Below are positions 26,907 to 36,262 of a stretch of DNA of 64,000 bases, piece by piece. The position numbers and the translations under genes were made by a program. Location: the NCBI RefSeq assembly GCF_017592395.1, contig NZ_JAGFOU010000015.1, positions 22,054 through 86,053 of the forward strand, read 5' to 3'. Position 1 is the first letter of the stretch; the number at the start of each line of letters is the position of its first letter. The stretch comes from Actinomyces bowdenii. GTDB taxonomy: Bacteria; Actinomycetota; Actinomycetes; Actinomycetales; Actinomycetaceae. Below the pieces are notes generated by a model that saw only the letters and a program-made list of their open reading frames with translations, made no database searches and was not told where the DNA came from.

Positions 26907-29450
26907 ATGAGCACCAGCAACGAGCCCTTGAGCCTTGACGCCCTCTTCGCCGCGGAGACCTCCCACGGCGGGGACGAGGTCGCCCCTCCGCCCACCGCCG
27001 AGGCCGGCGCGGTCGCCTCGCCGGATTCGCCCGGCTCGCCCCAGGACTTCGCCACTCCCCCCTCCTCGGAGACCCCCGGCGATCCCGAGGACGTCGAGCA
27101 TGAGGACGAGGAGGACGACGTCGAGCGCGACCTGCCCGAGGCCGACCCCGAGGGCCCCGAGAGCACGGAGCAGGAGGACGACGGCGCCGAGATGGATGAG
27201 GAGGAGGTCGACGGGCACGCCCCCTTCATCGAGGACGAGCCGGCCGGCTCCGAGGCGGAGCCCGGTGCCGGGCCGGGCGCCGGCGCCGAGGGCGGCGGGG
27301 AGCCGTCGGCGGATGCCGGCACCACCTTCGCCGACCTCGGCCTGCCCGCGGACCTGCTGCGCGCGGTGACCGACATGGGCTACCTCACGCCCACCGCCAT
27401 CCAGAAGGAGGCCATCCCGGTGCTCCTGGCCGGCCGGGACGTCGTGGGGGTGGCCCAGACCGGCACCGGCAAGACCGCCGCCTTCGGCCTGCCCCTGCTC
27501 GACGCCGTCGACGCCCGCGATCCCGAGGTCCAGGCCCTGGTCCTGGCCCCCACCCGCGAGCTGGCCCTGCAGAGCGCCGAGGCGATCGCCGACATGGCCT
27601 CGCGCTCACGCGGCCTGGACGTCGTGGCCGTCTACGGCGGCGCCCCCTACGGCCCCCAGATCGGCGCGCTCAGGAGCGGCGCCCAGGTCGTGGTGGGCAC
27701 GCCCGGCCGGGTCATCGATCTCATCGACAAGGGCGTCCTGGCCCTGGACCGGGTGCGCTACTTCGTCCTGGACGAGGCCGACGAGATGCTGCGCATGGGC
27801 TTCGCCGACGACGTGGAGACCATCGCGCAGTCCCTGCCCTCGGAGCGCCGCACCGCCCTGTTCTCGGCCACCATGCCCCCCGCCATCCAGGCGGTGGCGC
27901 GCCAGCACCTCCACGAGCCGGTCCAGGTCGAGGTCTCGCGCCCCTCCTCCACCGTGGCCACGGTCCGCCAGACCTACGCCGTGGTGCCCTTCCGCCACAA
28001 GATCGGAGCGGTCTCCCGCGTCCTGGCCGTCACCGACGCCCAGGCCGCCATCGTCTTCGTGCGCACCAAGTCCACGGCGGAGGATGTGGCCATCGAGCTG
28101 GCCGGGCGCGGCATCCAGGCCGCCGCCATCTCCGGGGACGTGCCCCAGCGCGAGCGCGAGCGCCTCGTCGAGCGCCTGCGCGCCGGCACCCTGGACGTCC
28201 TGGTGGCCACCGATGTGGCCGCGCGGGGCCTGGATGTGGACCGCATCGGCCTGGTGGTCAACTTCGACGTGCCCCGGGAGGCCGAGGCCTACGTCCACCG
28301 CATCGGGCGCACCGGCAGGGCCGGGCGCAGTGGCGAGGCCGTCACCTTCCTGACCCCCAAGGAGAAGAGCAAGCTCCGCCAGATCGAGCGCCTCACCGGC
28401 ACCCGCCTGGAGGAGATCACCCTGCCCTCCCCCGCCGATGTCTCCGAGCACCGCGCCGCCAAGCTGCTCAGCCGCGCCGCCGCCCGCCACGAGCGCGGGC
28501 GCCTGGGCATGTACCTGCCCCTGGTGCGGGCCACCGCGGCCGACCTGGGCATCGAGGCCGAGGAGCTCGCGGCCACGCTCCTGGCCCTGGCCGTGGGCGA
28601 CGAGGGCCCCCAGCGCCGTCAGGACGCCGAGCAGCGCCAGCGCCCCCGCCGCGAGGAGAACCTGGACTCCGAGGGCGCCTTCGTCTCGGCCTCCTTCGAG
28701 GGCAGCCGTCAGGACCGGGGCCGCGGCCAGCGCCCCGACGGCAAGCGCGGGGCCTCGCGCGGCGGGCGCCGCGAGCACGAGGGCCCCGGCACCGTCTACC
28801 GGGTCGAGGTCGGCCACCGCGACCGCGTCCAGCCCGGGGCGATCGTGGGCGCGCTGGCCAATGAGGGCGGCATCAGCGGCTCGGACATCGGCAAGATCGA
28901 CATCCTGCAGTCCTTCTCCCTGGTCACCATCCACGCCGATCTGACCCCCGACCAGCTCGACATGATGGGCCGGGCCACCTTCGGCGGCCGTGAGCTGCGC
29001 ATCCGCCCCGACCAGGGGCCCGGGCACGGCTGGTCCGGCCCCCAGGACCGCGGCGAGCGCCGCGGGGGCCCCCGTCGCGACGGCGATCGCGGCTTCGAGG
29101 GCCGTGGTGGCCGTCGCTGGGAGGACCGCGGCGGGCGCTGGGACCGCGGCGAGCGCGGTGAGCGCGGCGGGCGCTGGGAGGACCGGGGCGATCGCGGCGG
29201 GCGCTGGGACCGCGGCGAGCGCGCGGAGCGGGGCGAGCGCGGCGGCCGCGGCTTCGACGAGCGGGGCTTCGAGGGCCGTGGCGGGCGCCGCTGGGAGGAC
29301 CGGCGCGATCGGGGCGGCCGTGGTGGCCACGATGGCCGGGGCGGACGCGACTTCCGCGATGGCTACCGCTCGGGACGCGATGATCGCGGCTCGGGCCGCT
29401 TCGGCGGCAACCGCGGTGGCGGCCACCGCGGCAACCGCGACGCCCGCTGA
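26907..29450 (+). CDS. deaD: DEAD-box RNA helicase DeaD/CsdA type
   Basis: An 847-residue ATP-dependent RNA helicase. Residues 1-138 are an acidic low-complexity extension. The Q motif is near 141-171, AQTGTGKT at 183-190, PTRELALQ at 215-222, DEAD at 289-292 and SAT at 320-322. Lobe 2 holds ATDVAARGLDV and HRIGRTGRAGR. A DbpA-type RNA-binding domain (TVYRVEVGHRDRVQPGAIVG ... IGKIDILQSFSLVTI) lies near 630-710. The last 130 residues are Arg/Gly/Asp/Trp-rich repeats (GGRWEDRG, GGRWDRGER). Likely jobs are ribosome assembly and mRNA decay in the cytoplasm. The long charged tails suggest condensate-like RNA binding. Confidence 0.95.
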   Translation: MSTSNEPLSLDALFAAETSHGGDEVAPPPTAEAGAVASPDSPGSPQDFATPPSSETPGDPEDVEHEDEEDDVERDLPEADPEGPESTEQEDDGAEMDEEEVDGHAPFIEDEPAGSEAEPGAGPGAGAEGGGEPSADAGTTFADLGLPADLLRAVTDMGYLTPTAIQKEAIPVLLAGRDVVGVAQTGTGKTAAFGLPLLDAVDARDPEVQALVLAPTRELALQSAEAIADMASRSRGLDVVAVYGGAPYGPQIGALRSGAQVVVGTPGRVIDLIDKGVLALDRVRYFVLDEADEMLRMGFADDVETIAQSLPSERRTALFSATMPPAIQAVARQHLHEPVQVEVSRPSSTVATVRQTYAVVPFRHKIGAVSRVLAVTDAQAAIVFVRTKSTAEDVAIELAGRGIQAAAISGDVPQRERERLVERLRAGTLDVLVATDVAARGLDVDRIGLVVNFDVPREAEAYVHRIGRTGRAGRSGEAVTFLTPKEKSKLRQIERLTGTRLEEITLPSPADVSEHRAAKLLSRAAARHERGRLGMYLPLVRATAADLGIEAEELAATLLALAVGDEGPQRRQDAEQRQRPRREENLDSEGAFVSASFEGSRQDRGRGQRPDGKRGASRGGRREHEGPGTVYRVEVGHRDRVQPGAIVGALANEGGISGSDIGKIDILQSFSLVTIHADLTPDQLDMMGRATFGGRELRIRPDQGPGHGWSGPQDRGERRGGPRRDGDRGFEGRGGRRWEDRGGRWDRGERGERGGRWEDRGDRGGRWDRGERAERGERGGRGFDERGFEGRGGRRWEDRRDRGGRGGHDGRGGRDFRDGYRSGRDDRGSGRFGGNRGGGHRGNRDAR

Positions 29451-29564
29451 GCCCGGGCCCCGCCGCCGGCGCCGTCCTGGAGGACCGCGCCGGCGGCGGG
29501 AATATCCCAGGTGGCGCCGCTGTTGGCACCCTGTGGTATCGCAGGAGACAGCGGAAAGGCACTC

Positions 29565-31178
29565 GTGATTCTGGACCCCCACATCGCCGGCCTCACTCCC
29601 GCCATCTACCTGTGCGCCGTCGTCGTCCTCGGATTCGCCGCCACCCTGCTGCGGCTGCCGCCCCTGGTGGGCTTCCTGGCCGCCGGCTTCCTCCTGGACG
29701 CCTCCCACGTGCCCTCCCTGGACTTCGTCCATGTCCTGGGCGAGCTGGGCGTGGCCGTCCTGCTGTTCATGATCGGGCTCAAGGTCGACCTGCGCATCCT
29801 GGCGCGCCGCGAGGTCGTGGGCACCGCCCTGGGCGCGATGGTGGCCCTGAGCGCGATGGGCAGCGCGCTCATCGCGGGGCTGCTCCTCCTGGGCCTCAGG
29901 GTCGGGCCCATCACCCCCGCTGGCGTCCTCATCCTCGGATTCGCCCTGTCCTTCTCCTCCACGGTCATCGTCGTCAAGCTCCTGGAGGAGCGCGACGACC
30001 TCAGCTCGCTCTACGGGCGCATCGCCGTCGGGGTGCTCGTCCTGCAGGACATCGCCGCGGTGCTGTACATGACCGTGGTCTCCGGTGAGATGCCCTCGCC
30101 CTGGGCGGTGGTGCTGGTGGGGCTCTGGCCGGCGCGACGAGTGCTGGGCAGGGTCCTGGACCGCATCGACCATCGCGAGATGCGCACCCTGTTCGGCATC
30201 TCCATGGCCCTGCTGCCGGGCTACCTGCTCTTCTCCCTGCTGGGGATCGACGGCGACCTGGGCGCCCTGGTGGTCGGAGTGCTGTTCGCCTCCCACCCGG
30301 CGGCCAAGGAGCTCTCCAGCGCGCTGTTCACCATCAAGGAGCTGCTCCTCATCGGCTTCTTCCTGTCCATCGGCCTGGGCGGCATCCCCGGCGCGGGGGC
30401 CTTCCTCCTGGCGGGGGTGCTCCTGCTGCTCCTGCCCCTGCGCGCGGTCATCTACACCGGCCTGGTGCGCGTGTTCGGGATGCGGCGGCGCACCTCGGTG
30501 CTCACGGGCATCTCCCTGACCGCATACTCGGAGTTCGCGCTCATCGTGGTGGCCGTGGCCGCCGAGCACGCCCTGGTGGGCCGGGAGTGGACGGCCGCGA
30601 TCAGCCTGGCGCTGGCCATGTCCTTCATCGCCTCCTCCGTGGTCAACCGCCACCCGGCCCGCCTGGTCCAGCGGATGACCGACCGGCTCCCCTCCCGCCT
30701 GGACTCCCAGCTCCACCCCGAGGAGCAGCCCCTGGACCTCACCGGCGTGCGCACCGTCATCTTCGGCATGGGCAGGGTGGGGCGGGCCACCTACCAGCGC
30801 CTCATCGACGACGGCGAGCAGGGCGTCCTGGGCATCGACTCCGACACCACCAAGGTCGAGGAGCTCTCCCGGCGCGGGTGGCGCGTCATCGAGGCCGACG
30901 CCACCGACCAGTCCTTCTGGGACAAGCTGGATGCGGTCCACGCCACCAAGGCGGTCCTGGCCATGCCCGAGCCCGGGGCGAACCTCCACGTCCTGGACTG
31001 GCTGGAGCGCTCGAAGTTCGATGGGCAGGTCCTGGCCATCTCCCAGTTCGACGACGAGGCCCAGGCCATGCGCGAGCGGGGCGTGGACGCGGTGGTCAAC
31101 ATCTTCGACTCCGTGGGCACGGCCCTGGCCGAGTTCATCGAGTCCCTGCCCCGCGGCGTGCCCACGCAGGAGGCGTGA
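29565..31178 (+). CDS. KefC-type cation:proton antiporter with TrkA-N domain
   Basis: A 537-residue protein of the CPA2 family. About 11-12 membrane helices occupy residues 1-370, with LPPLVGFLAAGFLLD, FSSTVIVVKLLEERDDL and AYSEFALIVVAVAAEHAL as family marks. A cytoplasmic Rossmann TrkA-N domain follows (TVIFGMGRVGRATYQRLI ... DATDQSFWDKL). A TrkA-C domain is absent. The GTG at 29565 has GGAAAGG five bases upstream. Potassium or sodium export coupled to protons, gated by a nucleotide, is the usual role. Confidence 0.88.
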   Translation: MILDPHIAGLTPAIYLCAVVVLGFAATLLRLPPLVGFLAAGFLLDASHVPSLDFVHVLGELGVAVLLFMIGLKVDLRILARREVVGTALGAMVALSAMGSALIAGLLLLGLRVGPITPAGVLILGFALSFSSTVIVVKLLEERDDLSSLYGRIAVGVLVLQDIAAVLYMTVVSGEMPSPWAVVLVGLWPARRVLGRVLDRIDHREMRTLFGISMALLPGYLLFSLLGIDGDLGALVVGVLFASHPAAKELSSALFTIKELLLIGFFLSIGLGGIPGAGAFLLAGVLLLLLPLRAVIYTGLVRVFGMRRRTSVLTGISLTAYSEFALIVVAVAAEHALVGREWTAAISLALAMSFIASSVVNRHPARLVQRMTDRLPSRLDSQLHPEEQPLDLTGVRTVIFGMGRVGRATYQRLIDDGEQGVLGIDSDTTKVEELSRRGWRVIEADATDQSFWDKLDAVHATKAVLAMPEPGANLHVLDWLERSKFDGQVLAISQFDDEAQAMRERGVDAVVNIFDSVGTALAEFIESLPRGVPTQEA

Positions 31179-31214
31179 GGCGGCGGGGCGGGCCCGCCGG
31201 CCGGCAGGGCCGCC

Positions 31215-32960
31215 TCAGACGAGGCGGTCCAGGAGGCCGGCCAGCTCGCTCCAGGCGGCGAGCTCCTGCCCCAGGGGCGCCACCAGCCGCTCCTCGATGA
31301 CCCCGCCGATCCGCCGGCCCAGGCGCCGCCGGGCCCTCCTGGAGCGCCGGGCCGCCGCCACCCGGGCGATGCCGCCGCAGATGATGGCCACCAGCAGGCC
31401 CAGGCCGATCCCCACCACCAGCAGGATAACGGGCCAGGGCACATGCCCCCACCGGGGCGGGTCGGCGGCGATGAGCAGGTAGCGGTCCATGAGGTGGAGG
31501 GCCACCAGCCACAGGCCGCCCGCCACGGCGGTGAGGAGGGCCAGCCACTGCAGGGCGTTGGCGGCAGCCCACCACCGGGGGCGGGACTGCTCCAGGTCGG
31601 TGGCCATCACGGCCGCGTCCAGCTGCGGGGCCAGGGCCTGGGCACGCGCATCGCTGCGGGCCACGGCCTCGCCCGCCCACCGGGCGGGCAGGCCCGCGCA
31701 GGCCCGCTGGGCATAGGCGTGGGCGGCCATGCGCAGGGCCCCGGCCGCCGCGGGAGGCGCCTGGGGAAGGGAGCTGGCCGGCAGGGGCGCGCCCTCGGCG
31801 CCGCCGGCGCCGGAGGCCCGCCCCGCCGCCGCCTGCTGACCCGCGCGGCCCAGGTGGAGGACCCCCAGGGGGTCCCGGCGCAGCCGCTCCACCCAGCGCA
31901 CCGGCGGCCATCCCACGGCGATGCGCGCCCGGTGCCGGTAGGCGCCGCCCACGGCGTCGGCCACAAGATCGGCCCCCGCCGCCCTGGCCGCGGCCTCCTC
32001 CAGCTCGGCGGCCTGCGGGAGGGCCGCCGAGGACTCCGGGCGGGCGCCGGCCGCACCACCGGTGCCGTGGTCGCCCGCAGCCGGGCCGAGCGCGGTGCGC
32101 AGGCCGCGGGCGGCGGTGCGGATATCCGCGCTCAGGCGCCGGGCCGCGGCCAGGCGGGCCCGGGCGAGGGAGGCGATGGAGCCGGCCAGCTCGGCGATGC
32201 CGCTGCCCGTGCGGGCGCTCAGGGCGATGATGGGGACACCGCCCAGGCCCTGCCGCTCCAGGAGCCGGGCGAGGTCCTCCATGACGGCGGTGCGGGCCTG
32301 CTCGTCGAGTCGGTCCACCTGGTTGAGCGCGACGATGGTGACCTCGGCGTGGGCCGCCATGGGCGCCAGGAAGTCGTGGTGGACCACGCCGTCGGCGTAC
32401 TTCTCCGGGTCGAGCACCCACACCAGGAGGTCGACCCTGCCGGCCAGGCGCTGCGCGATGGCGCGGTGCGCGGGCTCATCGGAGTCGATATCCGGCAGGT
32501 CGAGCAGGATGGTCCCAGCGCCCAGGGCCGGGGCTCCCGGGGCACCGCCCTGCGCGGGGCCGGGCTGCTGGACCCGCTGGCCGATCTCCAGCCAGTCCAG
32601 CAGGGCCGGGACTCCCGGGGCCACCGGCCCGGGACCGATGAGCGCCAGGGGCTGGGAGGTGGTGGGGCGGGTGACGGCCACGCGGGCCAGCTCACTGCCG
32701 GCCAGGGCGTTGAAGACACTCGACTTGCCCGATCCGGTGGCCCCCAGCAGGGCCACCACGGTGGCCTGGGGCGCCAGGCGGCGGCGATGGCCGGCCCGCA
32801 TGATGACCTCGCGGGCCGGGGCCAGGTGGTCCTGTGGCAGGCCCAGGCCCGCCGCCAGCTCCACGGCTCGCTCCAGGGCGCCCAGGCCGTCATCCAGGTC
32901 CGCGTCGGCGGCGGCCGCTGCCGATGCCCGATCCGGGTCAGGCGTGCGTGAGATGGGCAT
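31215..32960 (-). CDS. Dynamin-like GTPase with membrane segments (second of pair)
   Basis: A 581-residue membrane GTPase. G1 is GATGSGKSSVFNAL near residue 75, G3 is DLPDIDSDEPAH, G4 is NQVD and G5 is ALSAR. Two helices lie near the C-terminus (WLALLTAVAGGLWLVALHL and VILLVVGIGLGLLVAIICGG). The ATG shares one base with the stop of the upstream GTPase gene (TGATG), so the two are made together. Paired bacterial dynamin-like proteins in actinobacteria (DynA/DynB in Streptomyces, IniA/IniC in mycobacteria) remodel membranes at septa or under envelope stress; the same role is inferred. Confidence 0.75.
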   Translation of the reverse strand: MPISRTPDPDRASAAAAADADLDDGLGALERAVELAAGLGLPQDHLAPAREVIMRAGHRRRLAPQATVVALLGATGSGKSSVFNALAGSELARVAVTRPTTSQPLALIGPGPVAPGVPALLDWLEIGQRVQQPGPAQGGAPGAPALGAGTILLDLPDIDSDEPAHRAIAQRLAGRVDLLVWVLDPEKYADGVVHHDFLAPMAAHAEVTIVALNQVDRLDEQARTAVMEDLARLLERQGLGGVPIIALSARTGSGIAELAGSIASLARARLAAARRLSADIRTAARGLRTALGPAAGDHGTGGAAGARPESSAALPQAAELEEAAARAAGADLVADAVGGAYRHRARIAVGWPPVRWVERLRRDPLGVLHLGRAGQQAAAGRASGAGGAEGAPLPASSLPQAPPAAAGALRMAAHAYAQRACAGLPARWAGEAVARSDARAQALAPQLDAAVMATDLEQSRPRWWAAANALQWLALLTAVAGGLWLVALHLMDRYLLIAADPPRWGHVPWPVILLVVGIGLGLLVAIICGGIARVAAARRSRRARRRLGRRIGGVIEERLVAPLGQELAAWSELAGLLDRLV

Positions 32961-34756
32961 CAGGGCTCCTCCCCCGCCCCGCCCCGGCCCAGGGCCTGCG
33001 CGGTGGCGTGACGAGCCGCCGCCATGGCCTGGCGCAGGTCCTCGGCCTGCGGCCGGGGACGGCGCAGCATGCCGGTCAGGGCCTGGCTGCGGGCCTGGAG
33101 CAGGGCGGCGACACGGGCATTGAGATCATCGCGGGCGCGGCGGGTCATCGTGCGCATGGCCTGGTCCCCGAAGACCGCCTCCAGGAGGCGCTGGGCCAGG
33201 ACGGCGGTGCCGCCCGCGATGCCGATCTCCCCACCGGTGAGCCCCCCGGTGTGCGCGAAGACCAGGATCATCAGCAGCACGCCCGCGCCGTTGACCCCCA
33301 GGGAGAGCAGGCGCGCGGTCAGGCGCTTGTCCGCCGCCTCGGCACGGATGAGGCCCAGGACCTCCTGCTGCCACTGGCGCACCAGTGCGGCGGCCTCATC
33401 CTCCAGCGGTCCCTGGTGGGCCAGGGCGCCCAGGGCGGCCTCCAGCTGCTCCCCGGCGGTGCCCGAGCGCCTCCAGGCCCGCTCGGTCTCCAGGGCGGCG
33501 CGCTGGGCCTCGGCGGTGATGAGCCCCACCAGGGAGGACTCGATGGCCTCCTCCACCCGGGCCGCCGGAGTGGGCCGGCCCCGCAGGGCGGCGGTGAGCC
33601 GGTCGCGCAGGCGGCCCACGTGGGCCTCCAGGGAGCGCAGCAGGTCCCCGGTCCCCACGAACTCCTGCCAGCGGGCCAGCACCTCCCCGCGCAGCATGGA
33701 GCCGTCGGCGGTGGCCTCCACCACCCGCGCCAGAGCACCCTCGTGCTCCTCCTGCGCCAGCCGGGACAGGCGCTCGTACTCCGCCTCCTGCATCTCCACC
33801 TCGACCACGAGGGACTGGCACTGGGCCAGGGCCGCCGCCAGGGCCCCGGCCAGGGTGCGCCGGGCGATGCGGCGGCGGGCATCGGCGTCGGCCGCCAGAG
33901 CCCCCAGCCACTGCTGGAGGGGCGCGATGACGTGGGCGGGCAGCAGGCCCCGCTCATCCATGGCGGTCTCGACGATGGTGAACACCGGGGAGTCGGCCAG
34001 ACCCGCCTCATCCAGCCGGCGGCGCAGGTCGGCCTCCACCGGCTGCTGGGCCCCGGGGGGCACCCGGTCCAGGACGACGGCGGTGGTCACCCGCCGGGCC
34101 GAGGCGGCCCGCAGGTGCTCCCAGGGCACGGCGTCGGCGTAGCGGGAGGCGGTGGTCACGAAGATCCACAGGTCGGCGCTGGCCAGCAGGCCCGCCGCCA
34201 GCTCCCGGTTGTCCTCGACCACCGAGTCGATATCCGGGGCGTCGAGCAGCGCCAGGCCGTGGGGCAGCACCGAGCAGGCCCGCAGCTCGAGCTCGCGGGG
34301 GGTCTGGGCGGTCGGAGGACTGGCGGGGGCGTCCTCGGGCACGCGCACGCGGGCCAGGGAGCCCAGGACCCGGTCGTCATCGAACCAGGGGGCGTCCTCG
34401 GGGGCGTGCAGCAGCAGGGGGCGCCGCGTGGTGGGCCGGATCGCGGAGCTGAGGCTGACATGCCGGCCCACGAGGGAGGAGACCAGCGTGGACTTGCCCG
34501 CGCCGGTGGACCCTCCCACCACGGCCAGGAGGGGCGCCTCCAGGCTGACCAGGCGGGGCAGGATGTAGTCCCCCAGCTGGTCGCGCACCAGGCCGCTGCG
34601 GGAGACGGCGGCCTGGGCCCCGGGCAGGGCGTAGGGCAGCTCCAGGCCCGCGAGCCGGTCGCGCAGGCCGGTCACGGCGCTCTGCGCAGGGGCGAGTCCC
34701 CCGGCCTCCTGCGCCTGCCGCGGACCGGGCCCGGGCTCGTGGGCGGGGCCGATCAT
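32960..34756 (-). CDS. Dynamin-like GTPase with membrane segments (first of pair)
   Basis: A 598-residue GTPase: G1 is GGSTGAGKSTLVSSL near residue 81, a TTRRPLLL switch follows, and G3 is LLDAPDIDSVVEDNR. G4 is weak (VVLDRVPPGA), where its partner has NQVD. A long helical middle region (AQCQSLVVEVEMQEAEYERL ...) leads to a hydrophobic pair of segments (LGVNGAGVLLMILVFAHTGG and the segment that follows), then another helical arm. It overlaps the hisS stop by four bases (ATGA) and is coupled to the downstream GTPase. Helical stalk plus membrane patch supports a dynamin-like rather than translational GTPase. Confidence 0.75.
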   Translation of the reverse strand: MIGPAHEPGPGPRQAQEAGGLAPAQSAVTGLRDRLAGLELPYALPGAQAAVSRSGLVRDQLGDYILPRLVSLEAPLLAVVGGSTGAGKSTLVSSLVGRHVSLSSAIRPTTRRPLLLHAPEDAPWFDDDRVLGSLARVRVPEDAPASPPTAQTPRELELRACSVLPHGLALLDAPDIDSVVEDNRELAAGLLASADLWIFVTTASRYADAVPWEHLRAASARRVTTAVVLDRVPPGAQQPVEADLRRRLDEAGLADSPVFTIVETAMDERGLLPAHVIAPLQQWLGALAADADARRRIARRTLAGALAAALAQCQSLVVEVEMQEAEYERLSRLAQEEHEGALARVVEATADGSMLRGEVLARWQEFVGTGDLLRSLEAHVGRLRDRLTAALRGRPTPAARVEEAIESSLVGLITAEAQRAALETERAWRRSGTAGEQLEAALGALAHQGPLEDEAAALVRQWQQEVLGLIRAEAADKRLTARLLSLGVNGAGVLLMILVFAHTGGLTGGEIGIAGGTAVLAQRLLEAVFGDQAMRTMTRRARDDLNARVAALLQARSQALTGMLRRPRPQAEDLRQAMAAARHATAQALGRGGAGEEP

Positions 34757-36228
34757 CGCGGCCCGTCCGCCGCCGGTGCAGGTTCAGCGGTGGGCGCAGT
34801 GCCTGCTGGCGTGCCGGCCGGGACGCCGGCAGGCAGGACCCGGGGGGCGGCATCGTGCTGGGACGGCTGCCAGGTCGAGGCGCTGGCCTCCACCTGCTCC
34901 CCGCTGCGGATGTCCTTGACGGAGTCGGGGCCCTCCTGGCCGGGGAACCACACGTAGGGGATGGAGCGCTTGGCGGCGAACCTGATCTGCTTGCCGTACT
35001 TGGCCGCCGTGGGGGCGACGTCGGCGCTGATGCCGCGGGAGCGCAGCGCATCGGCCACGGCATCGGAGGCGCCGCGGTGCTCCTCATCGGCAACGGCCAC
35101 GAGCACGCAGGTGGGCACCGGCCGGCTGACCTCCAGCAGGCCCGCGCTGATGACCCGGGACAGCAGGCGCGACAGCCCGATGGAGATGCCCACGCCGGGG
35201 AAGGTGCGCTTGCCATTGGTGGCCAGGGAGTCGTAGCGGCCCCCGGAGCACACCGAGCCCAGGTCCTCGTGGCCGGCCATGAAGGACTCGTAGACGGTGC
35301 CGGTGTAGTAGTCCAGCCCGCGGGCGATCCGCAGATCGGCCACCAGGGCGCCGGGGCGGCGCGCAGCGGCCGCGGCCAGCAGGTCGGAGAGCTCCTCCAG
35401 GCCCTCGGCGAGCAGGGCGCTGGGCTCGGCGCCGCCCAGGGCGCTGCGCACGGCCCGGGCCACCTCCCGGGCGTCGGTGCCGCTGATCCCGGCCAGGTCC
35501 AGGGCGCGCTCGGCCTGCTCGGGGGTGGCGCCCACCGAGGAGACGAGCTCGCGGCGCACGCCCTCGGCCCCGATCCTGTCGAGCTTGTCCACCACCCGCA
35601 GCACCTCGATGAGCTGGTCGCGGCCCAGGCCTATGGACTGGTAGAAGCCCTGGGCGACCTTGCGGTTGGACACATGGATGGTCACCTCGGGGATGGGCAG
35701 GGCCGCTAGCGCCTCGTGCATGATGAGGGGGATCTCGACGTCGTAGTGCAGGGGCAGGGCGCCGTCGCCCACGATGTCGATGTCGGCCTGGATGAACTCG
35801 CGGAAGCGGCCCTCCTGGGGGCGCTCACCGCGCCAGACCTTCTGGATCTGGTAGCGCTTGAAGGGGAAGGTGAGGGTGCCCGCGTTGTCCACGACGTACC
35901 TGGCGAAGGGGACGGTCAGGTCGAAGTGCAGTCCCAGCTGCTTGGCGGGGTCCGCCGTCCCCTCCTGCCCGTCCTGCTCGGCGGGGTCGGCCTGCAGGCG
36001 GGTCAGGAGGTAGACCTCCTTGGAGGTCTCGCCCTTGCGGGTCAGCTCGCTCAGGGGCTCCACGGCGCGGGTCTCGATGCCGCTGAAGCCGTGCAGCTCG
36101 AAGGTGCGGCGCAGGGCGTCCACGAAGGACTGCTCCACCAGGCGCCCCGCGGGGAGCCACTCGGGGAAGCCGGAGAGGGAGGATTGCGCGAGTCGTGCCT
36201 GTGCCGGTTCCTGTGCCATGGACGGCAT
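34753..36228 (-). CDS. hisS: Histidine-tRNA ligase
   Basis: A 491-residue class II synthetase. Motif 2 is KVWRGERPQEGRFREFIQAD; the histidine motifs are RIARGLDYYTGTVYE and SVCSGGRYDSLA; the C-terminal anticodon domain has VGISIGLSRLL and DVAPTAAKYGKQI. About 45 extra Ala/Pro-rich residues follow the anticodon domain. Start is either 36228 or the ATG at 36219, which has CACAAT seven bases upstream and no SD. The stop overlaps the dynamin-like gene, an unusual operon partner. Confidence 0.95.
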   Translation of the reverse strand: MPSMAQEPAQARLAQSSLSGFPEWLPAGRLVEQSFVDALRRTFELHGFSGIETRAVEPLSELTRKGETSKEVYLLTRLQADPAEQDGQEGTADPAKQLGLHFDLTVPFARYVVDNAGTLTFPFKRYQIQKVWRGERPQEGRFREFIQADIDIVGDGALPLHYDVEIPLIMHEALAALPIPEVTIHVSNRKVAQGFYQSIGLGRDQLIEVLRVVDKLDRIGAEGVRRELVSSVGATPEQAERALDLAGISGTDAREVARAVRSALGGAEPSALLAEGLEELSDLLAAAAARRPGALVADLRIARGLDYYTGTVYESFMAGHEDLGSVCSGGRYDSLATNGKRTFPGVGISIGLSRLLSRVISAGLLEVSRPVPTCVLVAVADEEHRGASDAVADALRSRGISADVAPTAAKYGKQIRFAAKRSIPYVWFPGQEGPDSVKDIRSGEQVEASASTWQPSQHDAAPRVLPAGVPAGTPAGTAPTAEPAPAADGPR

Positions 36229-36262
36229 TGTGTCATGTCATGGCGGCGGGCCGGGCCCGGCC

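Noticed and set aside
27606..30989. A 1127-codon minus-strand open frame opposite deaD and the antiporter
   Set aside because: Shadow frame with Gly/His/Gln-rich composition; the plus strand has complete, well-known proteins.
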